Of a stretch of 64,000 nt of DNA, positions 55,232 to 63,066 are shown piece after piece; within the stretch, counting starts at the first letter, position 1; every line of letters begins with the position of its first letter. Location of the stretch: positions 3,780,501 through 3,844,500 of the forward strand of contig NZ_OY782507.1 of the NCBI RefSeq assembly GCF_963677725.1, written 5' to 3'. Source of the DNA: an uncultured Cohaesibacter sp. Lineage in GTDB: Bacteria; Pseudomonadota; Alphaproteobacteria; Rhizobiales; Cohaesibacteraceae. The position numbers were made by a program, and so were the translations under genes. A model generated the notes under the pieces. It was given only the letters and a program-made list of their open reading frames with translations, was not told the DNA's origin and searched no databases.

Positions 55232-55987
55232 ATGTCATCCTCTGAACACCAAGCTGGCGTGCCACGGATTCTGTTGGAAGTCTGTGTCGATGATGTCGAA
55301 GGGCTTGAGGCTGCGTTGGCGGGTGGCGCGGACCGGATTGAGCTTTGCTCATCCCTTGCCGTGGGAGGCTTGACACCATCGGCAGGCTTCATGGCCCATG
55401 CGGCAGTGCGTTCCCAAGTCCCGGTCTATGGCATGATCCGGCCTAGGGCCGGGGATTTCTGCTTTTCTGATGATGAGATCTCCCTGATGTGCCGCGATAT
55501 TCAAAGCGCTCGTGAGGCTGGCCTTGCTGGCGTGGTGATCGGGGCGGGGTGTCCGGATTCCTCACTTGATCTACAAGCCTTGGCGCGGATGGTCGAGGCC
55601 GCAGAAGGCATGGGCGTGACCTTGCATCGGGTGTTCGATCTGGTGGCTGACCCTGAAACTGCCATTGAAGAGGCGGTTTCTCTGGGCATCGAGCGAATCC
55701 TGACCTCTGGCGGTGCGTCTTGCATTGATGAAGGGCGCGACCAGTTGCAGGCGTCCCTTGGTTGGGCGGCAGGACGGATCAGCATCATGCCAGGCGGTGG
55801 TGTGCGTTTGGACAATGTGTTGGACCTGCGCGCCATGGGCTTTACAGAAATACACGCGTCCTGCTCGTCACCTTGTCACAAAGGGGGGAGCAGAGGGCGG
55901 GAGCAAGCGCTTGGCTTTGTTGCGGCCGGGGCTAAAACAACAGACCGCGACAAGGTCGCGGCCCTTAAGGCTGCAATCAACCAGTAG
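55232..55987 (+). CDS. cutC: CutC family protein
   Basis: A 251-residue TIM-barrel protein: ILLEVCVDDVEGLEAALAGG, ADRIELCSSLAVGGLTPSAG, VFDLVADPETAIEEAVSLG and ILTSGGASCIDE. CutC was named for copper homeostasis in E. coli, a role that has been disputed. Here it closes an amino-sugar operon, which points to sugar metabolism instead (inference). It lies 60 bases after the kinase. Start codon 55232 (ATG) is preferred over GTG 55229. Confidence 0.88.
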   Translation: MSSSEHQAGVPRILLEVCVDDVEGLEAALAGGADRIELCSSLAVGGLTPSAGFMAHAAVRSQVPVYGMIRPRAGDFCFSDDEISLMCRDIQSAREAGLAGVVIGAGCPDSSLDLQALARMVEAAEGMGVTLHRVFDLVADPETAIEEAVSLGIERILTSGGASCIDEGRDQLQASLGWAAGRISIMPGGGVRLDNVLDLRAMGFTEIHASCSSPCHKGGSRGREQALGFVAAGAKTTDRDKVAALKAAINQ

Positions 55988-56076
55988 CGGCGGATGGCTG
56001 TTTGGAGCAATTCACGCCACCTTCTGGCCCACGAGAGCGGGCGGAAAGAGGTACGGGGCCGGGTGCGGTTGAAGTG

Positions 56077-57177
56077 TCAGTCAGCCTTGGCGAGATCGGG
56101 GAACAGGGCTGCAAGACCTTCCCGGCTGGCCTCACAAACGCCGCGTTCCGTGATCAATCCGGTGACCAGCCTGTTCGGGGTGACGTCAAAGGCCGGATTG
56201 CCGCCTTCGGTGCCCTTCGGGGTGACTTGGACCGTGCCGATGTCCCCTGCATCCGTCAGCCCCTGAACGTGGGTAGTTTCAAAGGCGTTGCGTTCCTCGA
56301 TGGGAATTTCCGCAACTCCATCATCCACCGTCCAGTCGATGGTTGGAGACGGCAGGGCAACATAGAAAGGCACCCCATTGTCGTGGGCGGCAAGCGCCTT
56401 AAGGTAGGTGCCGATCTTGTTGCAGACATCGCCACGACGGGTGGTTCGGTCCGTGCCGACGATCACCATGTCCACCAGACCATGTTGCATCAGATGGCCG
56501 CCGGCATTGTCGACGATATATTTATGCTCCACTCCATGGCTGCCCAATTCCCAAGCGGTGATGGCCCCCTGATTGCGCGGGCGGGTTTCATCTACCCAGA
56601 CATGGAGCGGAATGCCTTCGTTATAGGCCTGATACATTGGCGAGGTCGCGGTGCCCCAGTCGACGGTGGCTAGCCAGCCTGCATTGCAGTGGGTGAGAAT
56701 GCGCACCGGTTGGCCAGCCGGTTTCTTGGCGGCGATTTCGCGGATGATGGCAAGGCCATTTTCCCCGATCTTGCGGTTGATCTCCACATCCTCATCCGCG
56801 ATCTCATGGGCCAGTTGCAAGGCAGCTGCTGCGCGGTCTGCTTCGGGCAGGGGAGTGAGATGGGCCTTGCAGCGGTTGAGTGCCCAGCGCAGATTGATCG
56901 CTGTGGGGCGGGTCTTGTCGAGATAGTGCCATGCCTCGTTGAGATTTTTGTCAGACGGGTCAAGCTTCATCGCCAAGGCCATGCCATAGGCTGCTGTTGC
57001 GCCGATCAGCGGTGCCCCACGGACACGCATTTCGACGATGGCGTCGGCAAATTCTTCCATGGTGGTGACAGGCTGGGTGCGGAATTCGTGGGGCAGCCAG
57101 CGCTGGTCGATGATGCAGACAGCGTTGAGGCTTTCATCCCACCAGAGTGAACGATAGTGTTTTCCGTTGACCTTCAT
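56077..57177 (-). CDS. mtnA: S-methyl-5-thioribose-1-phosphate isomerase
   Basis: A 366-residue aldose-phosphate isomerase: [18 protein letters not shown], the catalytic Cys in [12 protein letters not shown], the catalytic Asp in [12 protein letters not shown], then GTYLKALAA. It acts in methionine salvage or in the MTA/5-deoxyribose shunts. The loop before the Asp (GTDRTTRR) differs from the common GADRIAAN, so a related 5-deoxy-sugar 1-phosphate could be the substrate. No mtnK or mtnP is adjacent. Convergent with cutC. Confidence 0.87.
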   Translation of the reverse strand: MKVNGKHYRSLWWDESLNAVCIIDQRWLPHEFRTQPVTTMEEFADAIVEMRVRGAPLIGATAAYGMALAMKLDPSDKNLNEAWHYLDKTRPTAINLRWALNRCKAHLTPLPEADRAAAALQLAHEIADEDVEINRKIGENGLAIIREIAAKKPAGQPVRILTHCNAGWLATVDWGTATSPMYQAYNEGIPLHVWVDETRPRNQGAITAWELGSHGVEHKYIVDNAGGHLMQHGLVDMVIVGTDRTTRRGDVCNKIGTYLKALAAHDNGVPFYVALPSPTIDWTVDDGVAEIPIEERNAFETTHVQGLTDAGDIGTVQVTPKGTEGGNPAFDVTPNRLVTGLITERGVCEASREGLAALFPDLAKAD

Positions 57178-57599
57178 AGGATGTTCCTCTTGTTGAAGTC
57201 GCGTATCATGGCCGCATAATAAGGATCAGTGAAGACCAGAGCCTCGGTGATGGTGGGAATTTTTACCCCATGTTGGTTGTAGACTGACGTCAAATTATTC
57301 AAACGTCAAGCGGACTTACACATGAATAAACTGCGTTGATTGTCGTTCTTGCAAACGACGTCGCACTGGCAGGCGCAGGGTGGAATAGTTGACGGAAGCA
57401 GCGCTTAAAGTGGTCGGACTGCGCAAGCCGTTCGGTCAAAACCGAGCGCCCCGCTGCCTTCGTAATGCAAGCAGTAACCCCCGCTGAGCGCCCGGCTGGC
57501 ATCCTCGAAATATGCCAAAGTCAGGCTTTTTGTTTCCTGTTAAGTCCTCTCAAGGAAGCGTGATACACTTCATGTCGGAATGATGGATGGAGCATTAAA
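57178..57599. other. 422-bp spacer, mtnA / FucU-type gene; no convincing gene
   Basis: Divergent promoters are expected here. A 67-codon leftward frame (57299-57502) ends in TTINAVYSCVSPLDV, and another leftward frame that begins inside the downstream gene enters the spacer and reads HEVYHASLRGLNRKQKA before its stop at 57521. Neither has a ribosome site or recognisable family. ACGTCAA is repeated at 57287 and 57303. The stretch could be a degenerate repeat or transposon remnant; I cannot confirm that from one copy. Confidence 0.35.
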
Positions 57600-58043
57600 A
57601 TGTTGATTGGAATTGATGGTCGCATGACCCCGGATCTGCTGCATTGTCTGGCACGGATGGGGCATGGTGATGAGATTGTTGTTGCGGATGCCAACTTCCC
57701 GGCAAACTCAACCGCGCAGCATTGCATCATCAAGGAAGCGATTCAGTTGCCCGGCCTTGACGCACCCACAGCGATTGAGTTGATCACCCAATTGATGCCG
57801 CTTGAGGGCCTTGCCGACTATTCTGCTCTCAGGATGGAAATTGACCGCGAGCCGGAAATGCTTGGCGAGGTGCATCAGGCTGGCTTTGCGGTGATGAAGC
57901 CACGGCTTCCCAAGACGGGCTCGCTGTCCAGCCTTGAGCGGCAAGACTTCTATGCGCAGGCCAAGCGTGCCTTTGCGGTGGTCAGAACCACCGAAGCCCG
58001 GCCCTTTGGTTGCTTCATCCTGCGCAAGGGCGTCGTCTTTTAG
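57600..58043 (+). CDS. RbsD/FucU family sugar mutarotase
   Basis: 147 residues, matching FucU in length and start: MLIGIDGRMTPDLLHCLARM, then GHGDEIVVADANFPANS with the active-site His region. FucU interconverts anomers of L-fucose; RbsD acts on ribose. The FucU branch fits better. No fucose genes are in the window, so the substrate is unknown; the neighbouring MtnA could share a deoxy-sugar link (weak inference). Confidence 0.83.
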   Translation: MLIGIDGRMTPDLLHCLARMGHGDEIVVADANFPANSTAQHCIIKEAIQLPGLDAPTAIELITQLMPLEGLADYSALRMEIDREPEMLGEVHQAGFAVMKPRLPKTGSLSSLERQDFYAQAKRAFAVVRTTEARPFGCFILRKGVVF

Positions 58044-58220
58044 GAGACATTCTACAAAAGCATTTTGTCCGGCGACCTGCCCGAACAGGTCGGTCGTCTG
58101 ATCTTCTCATTCTCCCTAGATAGGCCGTCACTTTATCAGCGTGAAGGGGCGAGCAGATTGGTGATGCCATTCGCCAGATGCGGGCTGCACTTGATGGCTA
58201 AAGGTGATTGCTGAAGACCA

Positions 58221-58262
58221 AAAGGCGGCGTCTCATTTTGGTTTGGGGCATCGCCTTTTTTG
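58221..58262. terminator. Rho-independent terminator between the FucU-type gene and maiA
   Basis: AAAAGGCG (58221-58228) pairs with CGCCTTTT (58253-58260), followed by TT; the A-run gives a T-run on the minus strand too, so it can serve both convergent genes. The 58044-58220 stretch before it holds no gene I recognise. Confidence 0.65.
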
Positions 58263-58272
58263 TCTCTGGGGT

Positions 58273-58890
58273 TCAGTGAGGGCTCTGATCCGGGTGGGCC
58301 GCGGCAAAGGCCGGAATGGTGCCCAGATGGGCTTCGATGCGACGGATCTTCGGCATCGCTTCAAGGCTGACACCCCAGCGATGGGCATTGTAAAGCTGTG
58401 GCACAAGGCAGATATCGGCGAGCGAGAGACTGTTGCCAAAGCAAAAATCGCCGTCGCCAAGCATGGCTTCAAAGGCATGCAAGGCAGGCTCTATATGGGC
58501 TTGCATCCAGTTTTCCATTGTGATCCCGCCCTTGGAATGGCTGACCGCATATTTGGCGACGCGCAAATTGCAGACCGGATGGAGATCCATGGCAATGGCA
58601 TAGGCAAGCGCTCTGACCTTAGCGCGGCCAACCGCTTCATCGGGCAGCAAGGACAGGGAGCGGGTCTCGTCAAGATATTCGATGATTGCCATCGACTGGG
58701 TGAAGCTCTCGCCATCAATGTCCAACACTGGGACCAGCCCCTGGGGATTGCGTGCCAGATGGGCCTTGGTGCTTTGCTCGCCTTCAACCAGATTGATCGG
58801 GTTCGATTGCCACTCAAGGCCCGCAAGACCAAGGGCAATGCGGACGCGATAGCTGGCCGTCGAGCGCCAATAATCGTGTAAGGTGATCAT
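58273..58890 (-). CDS. maiA: Maleylacetoacetate isomerase (zeta-class glutathione transferase)
   Basis: 205 residues. The N-terminal thioredoxin-like domain has the zeta-class active site in YWRSTASYRVRIALGLAG; LVPVLDIDGESFTQSMAIIE binds glutathione; the helical C-terminal domain has NSLSLADICLVPQLYNAHRWG. It isomerises maleylacetoacetate to fumarylacetoacetate between HmgA and FahA. It overlaps the upstream MarR gene by four bases. Confidence 0.92.
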   Translation of the reverse strand: MITLHDYWRSTASYRVRIALGLAGLEWQSNPINLVEGEQSTKAHLARNPQGLVPVLDIDGESFTQSMAIIEYLDETRSLSLLPDEAVGRAKVRALAYAIAMDLHPVCNLRVAKYAVSHSKGGITMENWMQAHIEPALHAFEAMLGDGDFCFGNSLSLADICLVPQLYNAHRWGVSLEAMPKIRRIEAHLGTIPAFAAAHPDQSPH

Positions 58891-59342
58891 GGCTGTTTGT
58901 CTCCGATGATCTTGTCCAGTCCTGCCTCAAAGCCCTCGAAGGTCGCGCCGAGGCGTCGTTCCACTTCTTTCTGGTAGGCTTGGGCGATGGGCAGCAAGTC
59001 AACCATCAGGGCACGGCCCTCTGCGGTCAGGGAAAGATGGATCAGCCGCCGGTCCTGCGCGTTGATTTGCTTGGTCACGAAGCCGCGTTGCTCCAGTCGG
59101 GTGGCGGCACGGCTGACTTTTGATTTTTCCATGCCGACGCGGGCTTCGATATCGCGCACCGACGCGCCCCCTGAATGAGACACATGAACAATCACTCGCC
59201 ATTCGGGAATCGAAATGCCGAACCGCTCTCGATACTGTTTTGCCAGCTCTTCACTAAGTGTTTGAGCAGCAACAGCTAATCGATAGGGCGTATACCCCAT
59301 CAGGTCAAACTCGGGTAGTGGCGGTGGCGTCTCGTCCGTCAT
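58887..59342 (-). CDS. MarR family transcriptional regulator, probable homogentisate pathway repressor
   Basis: A 151-residue MarR protein: SVRDIEARVGMEKSKVSRAATRLEQ is the recognition region and NAQDRRLIHLSLTAEGR the wing. It is co-transcribed with maiA (four-base overlap) and divergent from hmgA. Two symmetric GTTGC/GCAAC elements sit in the shared spacer, one between the hmgA -35 and -10. This is the layout of an HmgR-like repressor released by homogentisate (inference). Confidence 0.88.
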   Translation of the reverse strand: MTDETPPPLPEFDLMGYTPYRLAVAAQTLSEELAKQYRERFGISIPEWRVIVHVSHSGGASVRDIEARVGMEKSKVSRAATRLEQRGFVTKQINAQDRRLIHLSLTAEGRALMVDLLPIAQAYQKEVERRLGATFEGFEAGLDKIIGDKQP

Positions 59343-59403
59343 GCATCTTTCCTCTCATGTTCGCGATATTAGGCTGGGCTTTTTTCCAATTGCAAGTATT
59401 TTC

Positions 59404-59456
59404 GTTGCATCCGCAACAATTTCCTCTTGACAACGTTGCAGATGCAACGAAATACT
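59404..59456 (+). promoter_or_regulatory. hmgA promoter with two MarR-type operators
   Basis: Operator 1 is GTTGCATCCGCAAC (59404-59417) and operator 2 is GTTGCAGATGCAAC (59435-59448), centres 31 bp apart (three turns). TTGACA at 59427-59432 and AATACT at 59451-59456 (18-bp spacing) are the likely -35 and -10, so operator 2 fills the promoter spacer. The outer flanks, TTTCGTTGCATC and GATGCAACGAAA, also form a 12-bp inverted repeat. Confidence 0.75.
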
Positions 59457-59508
59457 GGGGCCAACAATAATACGGGAAAACCCGCAAGGAAAAGACGGCG
59501 AGGGAGGA

Positions 59509-60897
59509 ATGATCATGGCTGAATTTGGGTTGAGCGAAGGCATGGTGCGTGCACAAGGCACACCAGGCGCTCATCCGGGTTATATGCCCGGATTTGGCAA
59601 TGATTTCGAGACCGAAGCCCTGCCGGATGCCCTGCCACAGGGGCAGAATTCGCCTCAAAGGTGCAATTATGGCCTCTATGCGGAGCAATTGTCCGGTACG
59701 GCCTTCACCGCGCCTCGGGGCCAGAATGAGCGGACATGGTGCTATCGCATTCGCCCCTCGGTCAAACATGCAGGTCGTTTTTCGCGAATTGATGTGCCCT
59801 ACTGGAAAAGCGCCCCGCACGTGACGACCGATAAGGACAATGGTGGCAGCGATATCGTCTCGCTGGGGCAATATCGCTGGGACCCGGTGCCTCATTCCGA
59901 TCAGCCGCTGACATGGATTACGGGCATGCGGACCATGACCACAGCGGGCGATGTCAACACACAAGTCGGCATGGCGTCCCACATCTATCTGGTCAACGAG
60001 TCGATGGTGGATGAGTATTTCTATTCCGCCGATTCCGAGTTGCTAGTGGTGCCACAGGAAGGGCGGCTGCGTTTCTGTACCGAGCTTGGCATCATTGATC
60101 TGGAGCCAAAGGAAGTTGCCATCCTGCCGCGCGGTCTGGTCTATCGGGTCGAGGTTCTGGAAGGGCCTTGCCGGGGCTTTGTTTGTGAGAATTATGGTCA
60201 GAAATTCGATCTGCCGGATCGCGGCCCGATCGGGGCCAATTGCCTTGCCAATCCGCGTGATTTCAAATGTCCCGTGGCGGCTTTTGAAGATCGCGACGCC
60301 AAGAGCCGGGTGGTCATCAAATGGTGCGGTCAGTTCCACGAGACCTTCATCGGCCATTCGCCGCTCGATGTGGTGGCGTGGCATGGCAATTACTGTGCTT
60401 ATAAATATGATCTGCGGACCTACAGCCCGGTCGGGGCGATCCTGTTTGATCATCCCGATCCGTCAATCTTCACAGTGTTGACGGCGCCGTCGGGTCAGCC
60501 GGGAACGGCGAATATCGATTTTGTGCTGTTCCGCGAGCGCTGGCTGGTGGCTGAACACACTTTCCGTCCGCCTTGGTATCACAAGAATCTGATGTCCGAG
60601 CTAATGGGCAATATCTATGGCATTTATGACGCCAAGCCCGAAGGCTTCGTGCCCGGTGGCATGAGTCTGCATAATTGCATGCTGCCCCATGGGCCGGATC
60701 TCGACGCCTTCAATCACGGCTCAAACGAGCCGATGGAGCCTGCTTTCCTCGACAAGACCATGTCTTTCATGTTTGAAACCCGCTTCCCGCAACATTTGAC
60801 CGCATTTGCAGCCAGTGAGGCTCCGATGCAGGATAACTATATCGATTGCTGGACGAGCCTTGAGAAGAAATTCGACGGCACGCCCGGAGCGAAGTAG
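59509..60897 (+). CDS. hmgA: Homogentisate 1,2-dioxygenase
   Basis: A 462-residue iron(II) cupin enzyme opening the homogentisate ring to maleylacetoacetate. Family marks are [18 protein letters not shown] near the N-terminus and the iron-binding segment [20 protein letters not shown] with [17 protein letters not shown] 59509 follows GGGAGGAA; the second in-frame Met (59515) is also possible. It is the first gene of hmgA-MBL-fahA-MBL. Confidence 0.95.
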   Translation: MIMAEFGLSEGMVRAQGTPGAHPGYMPGFGNDFETEALPDALPQGQNSPQRCNYGLYAEQLSGTAFTAPRGQNERTWCYRIRPSVKHAGRFSRIDVPYWKSAPHVTTDKDNGGSDIVSLGQYRWDPVPHSDQPLTWITGMRTMTTAGDVNTQVGMASHIYLVNESMVDEYFYSADSELLVVPQEGRLRFCTELGIIDLEPKEVAILPRGLVYRVEVLEGPCRGFVCENYGQKFDLPDRGPIGANCLANPRDFKCPVAAFEDRDAKSRVVIKWCGQFHETFIGHSPLDVVAWHGNYCAYKYDLRTYSPVGAILFDHPDPSIFTVLTAPSGQPGTANIDFVLFRERWLVAEHTFRPPWYHKNLMSELMGNIYGIYDAKPEGFVPGGMSLHNCMLPHGPDLDAFNHGSNEPMEPAFLDKTMSFMFETRFPQHLTAFAASEAPMQDNYIDCWTSLEKKFDGTPGAK

Positions 60898-60959
60898 AAC
60901 ACTGCAAAGGTAAGTCTGCGCCGATAAGGGGTGCAAGGCAGGTTGATAAGGAGACGGTG

Positions 60960-61814
60960 ATGACAAATAGCGTGACTCTGTTGGGAACCAAAGGTGGTCC
61001 CGCCATTCGCCCCGGCACGCCGATGCCGACCTCTTTGCTGGTCGAGATGGATGGCTTGCGGTTGCTGGTGGATGCGGGTTTGGGAGTGACGCGTGGCCTG
61101 TGTGATGCGGGTGTTGCCCTGACCGAGCTTGATGGCATTCTGATCACCCATTTGCATTCAGATCATTATCTGGAGTTGGGGCCGTTGCTGCATACGGCAT
61201 GGACGGCGGGGTTGAGAAAGCCGCTCACAGTCTGGGGGCCAGACGGACTGGCGCATTATTGGGAGAAATTTCTCGATAGCATGGCGTTCGATATTGACCT
61301 GCGGGTGCGCGATGAGGGACGGCCTGATCTGGCCAGCCTTCTGATCATTGAGCGTCTGGTGGAAGGTGCTTTTGCTTTCAATGGCCTGTCAATCGAAGCC
61401 ATTTTGAATGTGCATCCGCCGATTGAGGAAAGCTATGCGCTGAAGATTTCGGGCAAAGATCATCAAGTCGTGTTGTCGGGCGATACCGCGCCGATGGAGG
61501 CAATGGTGGCTTTTGCCAAGGGTGCGGACCTGTTGGTCCATGAAGCTATGCTGACGGCGGGGATCGAAGCGCTCTGCGCCCGGGTCGGCAATGGCGATGA
61601 CCGGCTGCGCATTCATCTTGAGCGCTCCCACAGTGCGGCTGGTGAAGTGGCTAAAATCGCCAAGGCTGCCGGGGTCAAAAAACTGGCGCTCAATCATCTT
61701 ATTCCCTCGGATGATCCGGATTTCGGGCCTGAGGATTGGAACCACGAAGTGTCCGCCCATTGGACCGGCCCATGGGATTTGGGCGTCGACAATATGAGGA
61801 TAGAGTTAGAATGA
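60960..61814 (+). CDS. Metallo-beta-lactamase-fold hydrolase in the homogentisate operon
   Basis: 284 residues with the canonical zinc motif in ITHLHSDHYLELG, a later SGDTAP, and a C-terminal LALNHLIPSDDPDFG. It resembles the ribonuclease Z/arylsulfatase-like branch, but the substrate is unknown. It sits between hmgA and fahA and overlaps fahA by ATGA, so it probably acts on a pathway intermediate or side product, perhaps a lactone or thioester (inference). ATG 60960 is chosen over GTG 60957. Confidence 0.8.
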   Translation: MTNSVTLLGTKGGPAIRPGTPMPTSLLVEMDGLRLLVDAGLGVTRGLCDAGVALTELDGILITHLHSDHYLELGPLLHTAWTAGLRKPLTVWGPDGLAHYWEKFLDSMAFDIDLRVRDEGRPDLASLLIIERLVEGAFAFNGLSIEAILNVHPPIEESYALKISGKDHQVVLSGDTAPMEAMVAFAKGADLLVHEAMLTAGIEALCARVGNGDDRLRIHLERSHSAAGEVAKIAKAAGVKKLALNHLIPSDDPDFGPEDWNHEVSAHWTGPWDLGVDNMRIELE

Positions 61815-63055
61815 GTGACAAGCTTTTGACCAGCTGGCTGGAAAGTGCCAATGGCGACACGGATTTCCCGATCCAGAATTTGCCCTATGGGGTGTTTGAT
61901 GATGGGAAGGGCGCGCGCGTCGGGGTGGCAATTGGCGACCAGATCATTGATGTTAGCGCGATTGACCATGGGCAAGACCCTGCCTTGTTTGCGGTGCCTG
62001 CATGGAATTTATTCATGGCGTCGGGTCGTGATGTCTGGGCGTCTTTCCGGGCGCGGCTGACAGAGCTGATGTCCGATGAAAGCCACCGGTCGGCGGTTGA
62101 GCCACATTTGGTGCCGCAAGCTAATGTCACCATGCAGCTGCCTTTGGTCGTGGCTGAATATACCGATTTTTATGCGGCAAAAAACCATGCTTTCAATGTC
62201 GGATCCATGTTTCGTGGACCGGAAAATGCCCTGCCGCCCAACTGGCTGTCGGTCCCCATCGGTTATAATGGCCGCGCTTCCTCGGTTGTCGTCTCGGGCA
62301 CAGATGTCACCCGTCCGTGGGGACAGGTGAAGAGCCCCAATGAGGATCTTCCACGCTTTGCCAAATGCGCCCGTTTTGACCTTGAGTTGGAAATGGGGGC
62401 GATTGTCGGCACGCCATCCAGCGGCATGGTGTCGGTGGCTGAAGCCGATGACATGATCTTTGGCTATGTGCTGCTCAATGACTGGTCGGCGCGGGACATT
62501 CAGGCGTGGGAATATCAACCGCTTGGTCCGTTCCAATCCAAGGCCACGGCAACGACGATCAGTCCGTGGATCGTGCCAAAGGCGGCGTTGGAGCCTTTCC
62601 GTGTCTCAACGCCAGCGAGGGAGCGGGAGTTGCTGCCCTATCTCACAGAGCCCGGCCCGATGCTGTATGACATCGAATTGGAGGTCGGGCTGGCGCCTGA
62701 CGGCAAGGCTGAAAGCATCATTTCACGGACCAACTATTCCCAGATGTATTACTCCGCCGCGCAACAACTGGCACATCATACCTCATCGGGGTGTGTGATG
62801 CGGACCGGTGACATGTTGGGGTCGGGGACCATTTCCGGTGAGAGCAAAGAGTCTCGCGGCTCACTGTTGGAGCTGAGCTGGGGTGGCAAGGAGCCGCTAA
62901 AGCTGGCAACCGGCGAAGAGCGCAGCTTTCTGGAAGATGGTGACACTCTGACCTTGCGAGGGGCGGCCAAAGGTGATGGCTACCGCGTCGGGTTTGGGGA
63001 ATGCACGGGCAAGGTATTGCCTGCAATTGATCTGCCCGATTGGGCGAAGAACTAA
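61811..63055 (+). CDS. fahA: Fumarylacetoacetase
   Basis: 414 residues: N-terminal FAA domain (FPIQNLPYGVFDD), then the catalytic domain with EYTDFYAAKNHAFNVGSMFRG, FDLELEMGAIVG, LLNDWSARDIQAWEYQPLGPF and SGCVMRTGDMLGSGTISG. It splits fumarylacetoacetate into fumarate and acetoacetate, the last step of tyrosine breakdown. The ATG overlaps the preceding stop by four bases. Confidence 0.94.
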   Translation: MSDKLLTSWLESANGDTDFPIQNLPYGVFDDGKGARVGVAIGDQIIDVSAIDHGQDPALFAVPAWNLFMASGRDVWASFRARLTELMSDESHRSAVEPHLVPQANVTMQLPLVVAEYTDFYAAKNHAFNVGSMFRGPENALPPNWLSVPIGYNGRASSVVVSGTDVTRPWGQVKSPNEDLPRFAKCARFDLELEMGAIVGTPSSGMVSVAEADDMIFGYVLLNDWSARDIQAWEYQPLGPFQSKATATTISPWIVPKAALEPFRVSTPARERELLPYLTEPGPMLYDIELEVGLAPDGKAESIISRTNYSQMYYSAAQQLAHHTSSGCVMRTGDMLGSGTISGESKESRGSLLELSWGGKEPLKLATGEERSFLEDGDTLTLRGAAKGDGYRVGFGECTGKVLPAIDLPDWAKN

Positions 63056-63066
63056 GGAAAGACACA

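Noticed and set aside
58044-58220. Possible fragment ending EQIGDAIRQMRAALDG before a TAA near 58200
   Set aside because: The frame is closed by a stop only 18 codons upstream and nothing recognisable extends it.
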